A stretch of DNA of 52,620 nt from Candidatus Poribacteria bacterium (GTDB taxonomy: Bacteria > Poribacteria > WGA-4E > WGA-3G). Positions within the stretch are counted from its first letter, which is position 1, and each line of letters opens with the position of its first letter. Made by a program: the position numbers and the translations under genes. The stretch covers positions 1 through 52,620 of the forward strand of contig JAAXHO010000214.1 of NCBI GenBank assembly GCA_012270795.1, given 5' to 3'. Shown piece by piece: positions 35,192 to 44,670 of this stretch. A model generated the notes under the pieces. That model saw only the letters and a program-made list of their open reading frames with translations, was not told the origin of the DNA and did no database searches.

Positions 35192-37306
35192 TTACTTCCT
35201 GATGACCATTTTTCTTGTAGCGGTGAAACCATCAGCAGAAAGCGTATAGAAATAGATTCCACTTGCCACAGGCTCCCCAAATTCATTATTTCCATCCCAA
35301 TATACCGCGCGAGATTTGTTGTGATATCTTCCAGCAGCGGATTGCCCTAATTCTAATGTTCTTATAAGTTTTCCACCAGCAGAATGTATGGAAATTGTAA
35401 CCTTTGCTGGTTGTGCTAACTGATACGGTATCCACGTTTCTGGGTTAAACGGATTTGGATAGTTTACCCCCAATGCTGTTGTCTTCGGCTGAAATTCTAC
35501 AGACATAAACGTTACTAACAACTGTTCCAAAATAGCTATCCCTTTTAAAAGATGGGGTTCTTTGCCATCAAGCTGCTTTGCAAGCTGGATCCACTTCGTA
35601 AGTTTTTCGGCAGTAAGATTAGACCTTTCTATAGAGTTTTTACTGAGTACGGGTGCTGCTGTAACAGAACCAAATTCCGCTGCGACAAGAAGTAAGTCTA
35701 TAATATCAACATCACCATCGCTGTTGACATCTGGATAAATGTTATTTTGTGCAAGAGCGTTTAAGTCAGGATCATTGAAGTTTGATGCAATAACGACTAA
35801 ATCCAAAATATTGACCACCCCATCGCGGTTCACATCCTCTGGTTGCGTAGAGGGCAGTGTTTGATGGGCATCGTCATATTCCACTAAGTCCCCTATCAAT
35901 CCTGCAATTGGAGAAAAATCTGAAATACGGTTGTTGCTTAAATCAAGGTGTGTCAGTTCTATCATATTCATCAGCGGTGATATATCCGATATTTTGTTAT
36001 CGTGAAGATCTAACATTGTGAGATTTACCATATTTTCCAATGGTGAAATATCCGATATTTTATTGCCATCAAGATCTAATATTGTGAGATTTACCATATC
36101 TCTTAGCGGCGACACATCAAATATTTTGTTATCATCAAGATCAAGGTCCGTGAGTTGTATCATATTTTTCAGTGGGGATATATCCAATATCGTGTTGTTG
36201 TGGAGATCCAATATTGTAAGATTCACCATATTTTTCAGTGGGGATATATCTGATATTTTATTACCATCAAGATCAAGTTCAGTGAGATGTACCATATTTC
36301 TAAGTGGTGATACATCTGTGATATTATTGCCATCAAGGTCTAACACCTTCACATGTGTTAAATTCTCAAAAGGTGATAAATCTGATATTTCGTTATCGTC
36401 AAAATCGAGTTTTCTCAATGTTTTTAAATTTCTTACAGCAGAAATATCAGGTATATTGTTGTCATGAATATCCAACACTACCAATTTTTCCATGCCTTCA
36501 ACTATTGAAATATCCGAAATTCCATTACTATCAAGATCAAGGTTTTCCATCGCCTTCATATTTCTAAGTGGGGACACATCAGCAATCATATTATCGGAAG
36601 CATCTAAGTGAATAAGTTTTGTCATATTTCTGAGAGGGTACACATCAGTGATCAAATTGCTGTCAAAATCTAAGTATGTGAGATTAGTCAAATTTTCTAT
36701 AGGTGACAAGTCTGAAATTCTATTAGCTTCCATATCGAGTTCTGTCAGATTTGTCAAAACACTGAGTGGGGAAATATCCGACAAAGTATGGTTGTAACCG
36801 ATATGCAAATATAAAAGATTTGTCAAAGTACTAAGCGGGGAAAGGTCTGTTATATGGTTACCTCTAATGGATAACCTTACCAATTTTTTCAAGTTTTTTA
36901 GTGGTAAAATACTGGAAATTCTCTGGTTGCGGCTAAGGTCTAATACTAACAAATTATTTAGGTTTTTTAGCGGTGTCAAATCTGAAATACGATTAATTAC
37001 AAGTTGGAGAGAAATAAGATTGACAGCATGCTCAATACCACTTAGATTGCGAATGCCGGATTCAGGAGCATCAAGTGATTTTAAATTTGCCATTTCTGTT
37101 TGCGTAATATCTGCCCCTGCTTCTTTTCCCAGAGCTAATTCAATAGCAGCACGGAGACCTGGATCTGGAATATCGACCGTCTGACCTATGGCTATCCCAT
37201 CAAGTCCTACCAAGAATGAAAACAAGCAAAGAATTAAACTGAAGACATTGGAAAACTTACAATGCTGACGCTTAAGATTTGTGTCTGTTGATAAAGAAAT
37301 ATTCAA
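35192..37306 (-). CDS. Internalin-type LRR surface protein with dockerin-like and sorting domains
   Basis: A 704-residue protein. The start is a TTG at 37306 supported by GGAGGT 8 bases upstream. A signal peptide follows (VFSLILCLFSFLVGLDGIAIG). Residues about 65-455 are about seventeen 22-residue leucine-rich repeats (NLTxLDLDxNxISDISPLxNM), nearly uniform in the middle. A dockerin-like pair is at about 475-530 (DVNRDGVVNILDL, DVNSDGDVDIIDL), and the C-terminus is the PNPFNPETWIPYQLA module ending RKMVIRK. The DNA of the LRR region is a 66-bp tandem repeat of high identity (about 35930-36700), prone to unequal recombination. Likely surface binding, with no catalytic domain. Confidence 0.93.
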   Translation of the reverse strand: MNISLSTDTNLKRQHCKFSNVFSLILCLFSFLVGLDGIAIGQTVDIPDPGLRAAIELALGKEAGADITQTEMANLKSLDAPESGIRNLSGIEHAVNLISLQLVINRISDLTPLKNLNNLLVLDLSRNQRISSILPLKNLKKLVRLSIRGNHITDLSPLSTLTNLLYLHIGYNHTLSDISPLSVLTNLTELDMEANRISDLSPIENLTNLTYLDFDSNLITDVYPLRNMTKLIHLDASDNMIADVSPLRNMKAMENLDLDSNGISDISIVEGMEKLVVLDIHDNNIPDISAVRNLKTLRKLDFDDNEISDLSPFENLTHVKVLDLDGNNITDVSPLRNMVHLTELDLDGNKISDISPLKNMVNLTILDLHNNTILDISPLKNMIQLTDLDLDDNKIFDVSPLRDMVNLTILDLDGNKISDISPLENMVNLTMLDLHDNKISDISPLMNMIELTHLDLSNNRISDFSPIAGLIGDLVEYDDAHQTLPSTQPEDVNRDGVVNILDLVVIASNFNDPDLNALAQNNIYPDVNSDGDVDIIDLLLVAAEFGSVTAAPVLSKNSIERSNLTAEKLTKWIQLAKQLDGKEPHLLKGIAILEQLLVTFMSVEFQPKTTALGVNYPNPFNPETWIPYQLAQPAKVTISIHSAGGKLIRTLELGQSAAGRYHNKSRAVYWDGNNEFGEPVASGIYFYTLSADGFTATRKMVIRK

Positions 37307-37341
37307 GCGATTCTACCTCCAACGTTTTAAAGATAGAAAAA

Positions 37342-37395
37342 GACTGGAAGAAAGAACAAGAGACAACAAATGTGTTCTCTATCTAACTTCCAGTC
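37342..37395 (-). terminator. Intrinsic terminator after the lamin-tail lipoprotein gene
   Basis: On the minus strand the arms GACTGGAAG (37395-37387) and CTTCCAGTC (37350-37342) pair over nine bases, and nested AGAGAACA-like segments can extend the stem. The downstream arm is followed by TTTTTC. It lies about 40 bases beyond the stop of the gene at 37436-38017 and 36 bases before the LRR gene start, so it separates the two transcripts. Confidence 0.75.
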
Positions 37396-37435
37396 AGGCA
37401 TTACTATGCATGATGAAACATGATTGCTAAACTGC

Positions 37436-38017
37436 TTAGTTTGCAGCCCCTGGAGTTGCTATTACAACTTGGAATTCACCAGTACCATTCGGAATACGTC
37501 CGAAAGAAACATCCGTCTCTTGCTCTTCAAATGTAACACTGTCCAGGACCGTATTGCCCTGAGTATCTGTATCTACAAGCATGACCGTTTCACCGCTTTT
37601 TGAAAGTTTGAAGTTAGCATGCAGCCCTTCATTAGCAGTTTCGTCATCATGATCTTCATCTAACCATACAATTAAATATCCATTCGCTGGAATCTCAGTG
37701 CCTTCAGGAAATTGCCATTTTGTTGGATTATCCTCTTTGTCGGAAAGATACATCCCTGTAAGTGTTATTGGACTTTCAGTGCGATTATATAACTCAAGCC
37801 AATCGTCATAGTCCCCTTGTGGATCAGGAACGGTATTGTCGTTATCTGCCATTAGTTCATTAATTACGACAAAGGGACCATCCATAGGAGGATCTATTAT
37901 TGGGTCTGGTGGTCTTGGATTCCGTGGATCTTTCATCACATTTGACGCATACTCACACGACACAAACATTGATGTGCAAATTAAGATAAGTAGCATAGTA
38001 ACTTGAAATTTTACCAT
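37436..38017 (-). CDS. Lamin-tail domain (LTD) lipoprotein
   Basis: A 193-residue protein with lipoprotein signal MVKFQVTMLLILICTSMFVSC (lipobox FVSC) and GAAGGAG before the start. A proline-rich spacer (PRNPRPPDPIIDPPMDGP) leads into a lamin-tail beta-sandwich from about residue 48: VVINELMADNDNTVPDPQGDYDDWLELYNRTESPITLTGMYLSDKE, ending VSFGRIPNGTGEFQVVIATPGAAN. LTD domains in bacteria occur on secreted and surface proteins, often beside nucleases or CotH. This one stands alone. It probably binds another surface component. A terminator separates it from the LRR gene downstream. Confidence 0.9.
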   Translation of the reverse strand: MVKFQVTMLLILICTSMFVSCEYASNVMKDPRNPRPPDPIIDPPMDGPFVVINELMADNDNTVPDPQGDYDDWLELYNRTESPITLTGMYLSDKEDNPTKWQFPEGTEIPANGYLIVWLDEDHDDETANEGLHANFKLSKSGETVMLVDTDTQGNTVLDSVTFEEQETDVSFGRIPNGTGEFQVVIATPGAAN

Positions 38018-38158
38018 TTTTTCTCCTTCAATATACGGTATTAGTAAATGTTATCTTTTACAATGTAATGTTAAACCTGCAATAATAAATCGCAAAATTA
38101 CAGGACCATTTTAGCAAAAAATGGAAATTAATAAAAATGGAATTTTACTTTATTTTTA

Positions 38159-39361
38159 TTACAAAACCATTTCATAAATGTTAAATATTTTCTGATAGTG
38201 AATATCAGCATTAAACTCCGTTTCCATTTTTTTACGTCCTGTTTTTCCCATCTCAGCAGCTTCGTCTTTATGTTCAAACACCCATAACAATTTCTCTCGT
38301 AGTGCCTCCGTTCCTGCCGAAGGAACGAGAAATCCATCTACACCGTCAATAACGAGTTCAGGAATGCCGCCTATATCCGCACCAATCACCGGTTTACCAT
38401 AGGCAAAGGATTCTAACACAGACATAGGACAGTTTTCATACCATTCAGAGGGTAAAACAGTGCAGATGCTATTCAAAATCAATTCTTGGAGTTCATCTCC
38501 CTGTTTAAAGCCTAGGAGGTGAATGTGATCACATTCATTTTGTTCCACAATACGTTGAACTTCTGGCATCGCTTCACCGTCACCAACGATATAGAGTGGT
38601 ACTTCTTTCAACGGTGCAGCAGCTTCTATCAGTGTCAAAATCCCCTTACTCCGATGTACTCTACCAAAATAGAGTATATATTCACCTACAGAGAAATTCG
38701 GTGTAATGTCAGAAACATCTGTAAAGTTATGCACAGTAGATATTTTTTCTTCAGGAATCCCGTATTGTATCATCTTTTTCCGAAGGAAGTGAGACACAGA
38801 AATGAAGTGATCAAATTTATCAACGCAACCGAGGAGACGGGAAACATAAGACTCAGTAACGCTAAGTGCAGTGCGTGCAAGTGAACCTCTATTACACTTT
38901 TTCGGCAGCGCACGCCAGAAATGTTTGCCTTCACAGTCCTCACAAATCTCATCGTTTGACAGATGACTATAGACAGGGCAGGTTAATTTATATTCGTGCA
39001 ATGTTTGAATGAGGGGTATACCCGCATTCTTCAGACTTCCCAAAATGGAAGCAGTTAATTTGCCGTAGTAAATATGGAAATGTGCAATATCTATATTTGT
39101 CTTGTTCAGTAACTTATGAATTGATTTAACAGCATCGCGTGAATACAAAAAACGTAGCAGGTCAATTGGTCCCGGATTGTCAAAATCTGCTGCCCGCGGA
39201 AAATACGGAGCCCATTCAGTCGGTTCATTTTTTGGACTCGCTGCGGTGAACGGAATTACCTTGTGTCCATGTTTTTGTAGCAGTTCTCCCATCGTAAAGA
39301 AGTACCTATCGGAACCGCCGCGAACATAGTGATTTTGGGAGACATTCAGAATTGTCAACAT
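38159..39361 (-). CDS. Family 4 glycosyltransferase (GT-B fold)
   Basis: A 400-residue GT4 enzyme. The N-terminal NVSQNHYVRGGSDRYFF has the donor-side glycine loop. The central YILYFGRVHRSKGILTLIEAA and the late PSEWYENCPMSVLESFAYGKPVIGADIGGIPELV carry the nucleotide-sugar-binding E-x7-E region. A cysteine-rich insert (CPVYSHLSNDEICEDCEGKHFW and CNRGSL, about 133-165) is seen in many polysaccharide GT4 enzymes and may bind metal. It transfers a sugar from a nucleotide donor to a growing glycan and is cytoplasmic. The beta-helix lipoprotein gene is 6 bases or more upstream. It is the only clear glycosyltransferase in the window, so the polysaccharide locus must rely on others elsewhere. Confidence 0.92.
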   Translation of the reverse strand: MLTILNVSQNHYVRGGSDRYFFTMGELLQKHGHKVIPFTAASPKNEPTEWAPYFPRAADFDNPGPIDLLRFLYSRDAVKSIHKLLNKTNIDIAHFHIYYGKLTASILGSLKNAGIPLIQTLHEYKLTCPVYSHLSNDEICEDCEGKHFWRALPKKCNRGSLARTALSVTESYVSRLLGCVDKFDHFISVSHFLRKKMIQYGIPEEKISTVHNFTDVSDITPNFSVGEYILYFGRVHRSKGILTLIEAAAPLKEVPLYIVGDGEAMPEVQRIVEQNECDHIHLLGFKQGDELQELILNSICTVLPSEWYENCPMSVLESFAYGKPVIGADIGGIPELVIDGVDGFLVPSAGTEALREKLLWVFEHKDEAAEMGKTGRKKMETEFNADIHYQKIFNIYEMVL

Positions 39362-39367
39362 AATCTT

Positions 39368-40297
39368 TCACTCCCGTGGACCAGCTTCCTCAAAACGCGT
39401 TTCGGCAATTGGCGTATAAGTGACTGTACCAATAGGTTTCGTTATAATATCTGTGTCCGCAGAATCCAAAATGACCCTTTCAATCTCATTATTAGCAAGA
39501 GTTCCCCACCAATTATCTGGTATAGCAAGGTCAAATTTTACATTTAACTTTATAGAGTAATCGTTTTTTTCAAAGTTATTATGGCGAATAATAGATTGTA
39601 CATTCTCACAGAAAATTCCAAACTCATTACTGTTTATATTATTATATTGAATTTGGGGGCGATTTTGCCGTTCTATAGTACTTATACCGATCTCATTCTC
39701 AAGAATATCATTATACTGGATTATTGAGTCACTACCATCTAAAGCGAGGGCAGTTTCATTATTGCGAAGTGTGCAATCTAACACAGTGGGAGAAGTTGTC
39801 TTGATATCAAGTGCGATCTGCGCGAATTCTATGACTGTACCTCTCAGGTAACTTGTAGCATCGCGCGTAATGTCAAAGAGGATACCCTTCCAATCTCCAG
39901 GCCTTGGATGGGTGTTATTTGAGGTTAAATATACAAGTTCGTCTAATATTGTCTGCGTCAATGGCGTTCCAACCTTTAGTATTGCCTTGAGACCTGAGAC
40001 CTTGATTTGTGCATCACGATCAAATTTGACAACCGTACCAGGAAGTATTTCAAGCGTAACTTCAGCGGGAATCTCCAATGTCCCATGCACGATGTAAGTT
40101 CTATCTGGCTCCCACGTTTCGTCTCCAGAAAGACGATAATTGCGTAAGACTAATTCTGAATCTTTATCAGAACCGTCAATATTAGAGGTTGAATCTTGGC
40201 ATCCGCTTATTGCTAAACCGATACCAAAAATTATCAAACAAAAGAATGCTATAAAACGGATAATGTTCATGTTCTGGTTTTGTTGTAAAACTCCCAT
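39368..40297 (-). CDS. Parallel beta-helix lipoprotein
   Basis: From the ATG at 40297 the protein is about 309 residues, with a lipoprotein signal (NIIRFIAFFCLIIFGIGLAISGC, lipobox ISGC). Starts at 40270 and 40408 are possible, but the extra N-terminus from 40408 comes from the dispersed repeat next to it. A beta-sandwich segment (GTLEIPAEVTLEILPGTVVKFD) precedes a right-handed beta-helix of short rungs (TVLDCTLRNNETALALDGSDSIIQYNDILENEIGI, PQIQYNNINSNEFGIFCENVQSIIRHNNFEKNDYSI), then PDNWWG. Such proteins resemble NosD/pectate-lyase-like solenoids that bind or cleave polysaccharide. No active site is evident. It is close upstream of the GT4 gene and probably co-transcribed. Confidence 0.85.
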   Translation of the reverse strand: MGVLQQNQNMNIIRFIAFFCLIIFGIGLAISGCQDSTSNIDGSDKDSELVLRNYRLSGDETWEPDRTYIVHGTLEIPAEVTLEILPGTVVKFDRDAQIKVSGLKAILKVGTPLTQTILDELVYLTSNNTHPRPGDWKGILFDITRDATSYLRGTVIEFAQIALDIKTTSPTVLDCTLRNNETALALDGSDSIIQYNDILENEIGISTIERQNRPQIQYNNINSNEFGIFCENVQSIIRHNNFEKNDYSIKLNVKFDLAIPDNWWGTLANNEIERVILDSADTDIITKPIGTVTYTPIAETRFEEAGPRE

Positions 40298-40333
40298 GTT
40301 TTCTTCAATTAATGCAAGTTCGATCAATTTGAA

Positions 40334-40640
40334 GGGTGTGTAAAGTTTTTGGCATGTGTCTGAACCAAGACTTACAGGATTTACAGGAATTACAGATTTA
40401 CAAATCAACGGTATGAATCATGGCGAATTCCATGCGCGCATTCCCCGGGATTGGAGTTGATCATCAAGTTCCCCACTTAGGCGAAACGTCTTTTGTATAT
40501 AGCCAAGGCAGTTTCTATTTGGAATGGAACTCAACTGCATCAGACTCTAATCCCGTAAATCTGATAATCCTGAAAATCCTGGTTCAGACAAGTGAAAAAA
40601 ACTTTACTCACAATTCATGCCAAAAACCTTACACACCCCA
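40334..40640. repeat. Two inverted copies of a dispersed repeat between genes
   Basis: The plus strand at about 40336-40405 reads GGGTGTGTAAAGTTTTTGGC, ATGTGTCTGAACCAAG, then repeated ACAGGATT/ACAGGAATT. The minus strand of about 40555-40640 reads GGTGTGTAAGGTTTTTGGCA, then TTGTCTGAACCAGGATTTTC and CAGGATTATCAG. They are two copies facing each other, related to 5898-5941. The region 40409-40678 holds nothing else I can call a gene. Confidence 0.6.
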
Positions 40641-40678
40641 ATTTGAATGTAATAGATAGACAAGGTTTCAAAACGCAT

Positions 40679-43234
40679 TTACAACCTTGGATCCACTGTT
40701 TCACTTTCAAGAGCTAAAACCCCGAAAACGCACTCATGAACCTTAGAAATGGGTTCATGGTTTACGAACCTTTCAAGTGCTTCTATACCTAAAGCGAATT
40801 CTCTGATGGCAAGGGAACGTTTGTGTGATAATCCTCTGTTTCGGAGACGTTCTAAATTGTGTTCTAAAGTATATTCCGGTCCATATATGATACGAAGGTA
40901 TTCTCTTCCGCGACATTTGACTGCCGGTTGGGCAAGTCCACGTTTTCCTTTGACAATGAAATCCAACGGTTTGATCACAAAACCTTCACCCCCTTGTGCG
41001 GTGAGTTCTTCCCATTGACGAATCGCAGCAGCTTCGCTATCTTGATCAGATAGGTCAACTATGCCATTGCCAGTTGAGAAGAGCAGGTTATCGCCAGCAC
41101 ATTCACAAAGTTTTGACAGCATTTGCATGTGCCACAAATGGTCTTTATCAATAAATACTGCCCCTTCTGCAGCCAACAGATGAAACGGAGCGAGTCTGAG
41201 GTCTGTAATAGACAGTACTTGCCAACAGTATCGTTGATAGGCATTGATGTATTCTTTCGCTGCAATAGTCCGTTGACGGTACCCATCTAAGAGACCATTT
41301 AGTTGAACCCCGCGTTTTTCAGCAGTTTCTAACGAACCAATCACATGGTCTATAGCAACACGTGCAGATGTCCCTACCGGTGCATACTGTTGTCGTAATA
41401 ACTCTTGTGCCTTTACGGACCAAGGCATCAGTTCACAGTCAAGACAGAACCACTCCGTTTTCAAGTCCTCCCAAAAACCAACTTTGTCTGCTGCTGTTTT
41501 AACTTGTGTCAGCAGCTCATTTTCTAATGCTGCATCGTCAAAAAAAGGTCTGCCAGTACGTGTGTAACATATACCAATTCTATCTTCCGCAGAACCAAAA
41601 CGTGCCTTCGCGACTTCAAAGGATTTGCATACAATGACAATAGTACGTGATCCCATGTGTTTCTCCTGCCAGACCACTTTGGAAACACCTTGATTCCGAT
41701 AATACTTAAAACCTTCAGCAGGATGTTCAAGTAAATTCGGTTTCGTTGTCGTCTCTGTTGGAGACATGGTTGGCGGCAGATAGATAAGCCATTTTGGATC
41801 TATTGCAAAACGACTCATCACCTCAAGTGCTGCGATGGTGTTTTCTTCACGAATAGTAACGTTGTGATTTAAGCGAGTGCTAATAACGCGCTTGCCTATC
41901 ACATCATTTATATCTAAGATGCCTTCATCTTTTTGTAAATCTGAAGATGTTTGTTTTTTCAGCAGTGGTTTTGCAGGTTCATAATAGGTCTTGCGCGCCG
42001 GAACCGAAACAAGTTCTCTTTCTGGGTATCTCAACGCAGTCAATTTCCCACCATAGACACAACCAGTATCCACATTAATTGTACGATTTATCCATTGCGG
42101 TTCAATCACGGGTGTGTGTCCGTAAACGACAGTCGCACTACCGCGATATTCCTCCGCCCAATTTAAACGAATAGGCAATCCAAATTCATCCGTTTCTCCT
42201 GTGGTTTCCCCATAAAGCGCGAATTCACGCACGCGCCCAGATGCTCTGCCTTGTAATTCCTTTTTCATACCCGCATGTGCTACAACAAGTTTCCCGTTGT
42301 CAAAGACATAGTGACTTATCATGCTTTCAATGAATTCTGCGATCTGCGTCTTAACTTCTTCGGACTCGTGTTCCAATTGAGACATAGATTCTGCTAAACC
42401 GTGTGTCTGTGTTACATTTTTACCTCTAAGGGCACGGGCAAGTTTCACATCATGATTGCCAGGAACACAAATACCCACACCAGTATTGTGCATCTCCATG
42501 ACCAATTGAAGCACTTCAACAACCTTAGGACCTCTGTCAACATAATCACCTACAAAAATTACCTTTCTATCTTGCGGATGTTTAACAGACAATCCTCCGT
42601 CCGGCAGATTAGATAATTCATAACCGAGTAACTCAAGCAATTCAACAAGTTCATCATAGCAACCGTGTATATCTCCAATGATGTCAAAGGGACCTGTTTC
42701 ATCTGTGCGGTTTGTCCACAACGGTTGACGCTCCACTTGTGCCGCTTCTACCTCTTCTGGAGTTGACATGACATACAAGAAATTGCGGAAACCTTCGCGC
42801 TTAAGAGATCTGAGTGATCTACGTAATTGACTGGTTTGATTCCGCACAACATGCGATTTGAAATTTCGGTCAGGACGCACTTCGTTCCTCTCATGACAAA
42901 GTTTTGATGGCATGTTCAACACAATTCCAACAGTCAAATAGTGATATTCACGTGCCAATGCATGTAGTGTTTTCCTTGCGTCGACTTGAACGTTTGTCGC
43001 ATCAATCACCGTCAACTTTCCTGCTGCAAGACGTTTTGCGGCAATATAATGTAGCACATCAAACGCATCTGTCGTCGCAGACTGATCGTTTTCATCGTCA
43101 GATACAAGACCACGACAGAAATCAGATGAAAGGATTTCTGTAGGTTTGAAATGCTTGTGAGCAAAGGTAGACTTACCGGAGCCAGAAGCTCCAATAAGGA
43201 TGACAAGCGAAGGGTCAGGAATTCTTATATTCAT
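40679..43234 (-). CDS. pnkp: Polynucleotide kinase-phosphatase-ligase of the Pnkp/Hen1 RNA repair system
   Basis: An 851-residue trifunctional enzyme, close to the 870 residues of the characterised Clostridium thermocellum protein. The N-terminal kinase has SLVILIGASGSGKSTFAHKH. The central binuclear phosphatase, from about residue 188, has IIGDIHGCYDELVELLELLG, KVIFVGDYVDRGPKVV, CVPGNHDVKL and VVAHAGMK. The C-terminal ligase-like adenylyltransferase has VVWQEKHMGSR with the nucleotidyl lysine and further ligase motifs ending in EGFVIKPLDF. It heals 5'-OH and 2',3'-cyclic phosphate ends of cleaved RNA and, with Hen1, seals them. It begins 17 bases downstream of hen1 in one operon. All three domains look intact. 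Confidence 0.96.
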   Translation of the reverse strand: MNIRIPDPSLVILIGASGSGKSTFAHKHFKPTEILSSDFCRGLVSDDENDQSATTDAFDVLHYIAAKRLAAGKLTVIDATNVQVDARKTLHALAREYHYLTVGIVLNMPSKLCHERNEVRPDRNFKSHVVRNQTSQLRRSLRSLKREGFRNFLYVMSTPEEVEAAQVERQPLWTNRTDETGPFDIIGDIHGCYDELVELLELLGYELSNLPDGGLSVKHPQDRKVIFVGDYVDRGPKVVEVLQLVMEMHNTGVGICVPGNHDVKLARALRGKNVTQTHGLAESMSQLEHESEEVKTQIAEFIESMISHYVFDNGKLVVAHAGMKKELQGRASGRVREFALYGETTGETDEFGLPIRLNWAEEYRGSATVVYGHTPVIEPQWINRTINVDTGCVYGGKLTALRYPERELVSVPARKTYYEPAKPLLKKQTSSDLQKDEGILDINDVIGKRVISTRLNHNVTIREENTIAALEVMSRFAIDPKWLIYLPPTMSPTETTTKPNLLEHPAEGFKYYRNQGVSKVVWQEKHMGSRTIVIVCKSFEVAKARFGSAEDRIGICYTRTGRPFFDDAALENELLTQVKTAADKVGFWEDLKTEWFCLDCELMPWSVKAQELLRQQYAPVGTSARVAIDHVIGSLETAEKRGVQLNGLLDGYRQRTIAAKEYINAYQRYCWQVLSITDLRLAPFHLLAAEGAVFIDKDHLWHMQMLSKLCECAGDNLLFSTGNGIVDLSDQDSEAAAIRQWEELTAQGGEGFVIKPLDFIVKGKRGLAQPAVKCRGREYLRIIYGPEYTLEHNLERLRNRGLSHKRSLAIREFALGIEALERFVNHEPISKVHECVFGVLALESETVDPRL

Positions 43235-43251
43235 TTTCTTAATAAAATCAC

Positions 43252-44670
43252 TTATTTAGGGATATTCTCACCATGACTTTCTCGTTTAAACACAGCCATC
43301 TGCGTGGGAGAACCAACAACTTCATCCGTATCCCCGATAGGATGAAACGAAACATCATAGCCAAATCTTTTGGAAACATCTGATGCCCAAGATTGAAATT
43401 CTGCGCGCGTCCATTCAAAACGGTGGTCTCTGTGCCGAAGTTTGCCTTCAGGTAGATTCTCAAATTTAACGTTATATTCCACATTAGGCGTTGTCAACAC
43501 TACCATTTCAGGCGAAGCAAACTCAAACAGAACGCGTTCAAAAGCAGCAAGACGCGGCACATCCAAATGTTCAATCACCTCTACCACTGCAGCAGCATCA
43601 TAACCTTCCAATCTCTTGTCTCTATAGCAGAGGGAACCTTGCATTAACTTAAGCCGTTCTTTCTGCTTCTCTGGCATACGATCATAACGCAACCGCTGTT
43701 GGGCAATTATCAAAGTTTGATGCGATACATCCATACCTACTATTTCTTCAAACTGTTTTTCTCTCATGAGTTTTCGCAGCAATTTCCCTTCGCCACACCC
43801 TAAATCAAGAACACGTTTTGCCCCAGACTGCTTGATCACTTCAACCGTCCGCTTTAAACGGATTTCATTCAGACCGATACGTTGTTCAATTTCCGCTTCT
43901 CCTTCATGAGTCTGTTCCTCAACTTCTTCTATCTCTTCATCGCGCAATTGCGTAAGTGCTTGACGCGTAAGTCTTCGTTGATGTTTCAGATAGCGATTAA
44001 CAATAGTTTCTTGCTCAGGATGATCAGGAAGCCACTCCTCACCGTGTTTCAGTAGTTTCCTAATCTCCGCTTCGTCAACCCAATAGTGTTTATCATCGTC
44101 AAGGACAGGAATTAGCACATATAGGTGTGTGAGGAGTTCGGACAGGCGGCACTTAGACTCCAGTGTGACGCTAAAGTAGCGGCTATCACCCCAATCCGGA
44201 TACTGCGTATCTAATCCATGTCGTTCTGTCCGGACAGTATAACCAAGGGGTTCAAATAATCGCCTAAGGTATTTTTCTCCACCTCGGCAAGGTAACGTGG
44301 ACAACTTGGCAGCTAAGGGTATCGGTGTGTCTGCAAGTTCCGGTCGTTCTTTGCTCTTCCCAGACAAACTACTTCGAAAAACCTTAGCAATTGCAACGCT
44401 CATAAACGAGGAGGCAACATAAGATCGGTCATTGACATATTCGGCTAATGCAAAACTATCCCGAAATTGTCCACGATTTTTACGCACAAGTCCAACAGAA
44501 TCAATTTCAAGCAGCAAGGCTGCTGTACATCTATCTGCATGCGCTTCTGGATAAAAAACGTGTGCTTGTCCGTAAGCAAGACTAAAGGTGTGAAGTCTAT
44601 CAGGATGTTTGTGTAACAGAAACCCGAGGTCTGTCGCAGGAGAATAGGTCGTTGTGATTGTTAACAGCAT
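43252..44670 (-). CDS. hen1: 3'-terminal RNA ribose 2'-O-methyltransferase Hen1
   Basis: A 472-residue bacterial Hen1 of normal length. The N-terminal half (about 1-240), MLLTITTTYSPATDLGFLLHKHPDR and PLAAKLSTLPCRGGEKYLRRLFEPLGY, is the domain that supports the Pnkp ligase. The C-terminal methyltransferase has SAM site AKRVLDLGCGEGKLLRKLM and metal-site VVEVIEHLD (ExxEH), with a further His in HRDHRFEWTRAEFQSW. It adds a 2'-O-methyl group at the 3' end of the cleaved RNA before ligation, so the repaired site is protected from recutting by ribotoxins. It is upstream of pnkp in the same operon. A MITE lies in the divergent intergenic region in front of it. Confidence 0.96.
   Translation of the reverse strand: MLLTITTTYSPATDLGFLLHKHPDRLHTFSLAYGQAHVFYPEAHADRCTAALLLEIDSVGLVRKNRGQFRDSFALAEYVNDRSYVASSFMSVAIAKVFRSSLSGKSKERPELADTPIPLAAKLSTLPCRGGEKYLRRLFEPLGYTVRTERHGLDTQYPDWGDSRYFSVTLESKCRLSELLTHLYVLIPVLDDDKHYWVDEAEIRKLLKHGEEWLPDHPEQETIVNRYLKHQRRLTRQALTQLRDEEIEEVEEQTHEGEAEIEQRIGLNEIRLKRTVEVIKQSGAKRVLDLGCGEGKLLRKLMREKQFEEIVGMDVSHQTLIIAQQRLRYDRMPEKQKERLKLMQGSLCYRDKRLEGYDAAAVVEVIEHLDVPRLAAFERVLFEFASPEMVVLTTPNVEYNVKFENLPEGKLRHRDHRFEWTRAEFQSWASDVSKRFGYDVSFHPIGDTDEVVGSPTQMAVFKRESHGENIPK

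Noticed and set aside
36018-36467. Plus-strand open frame of 149 codons with repeated units
   Set aside because: It is the antisense of the LRR array. The apparent repeats are the mirrored LRR DNA.
35900-36900. CRISPR-like periodicity
   Set aside because: The 66-bp period is in frame with 22-residue leucine-rich repeats and there are no unique spacers. The same applies to 9550-10450. No CRISPR array is present in the window.
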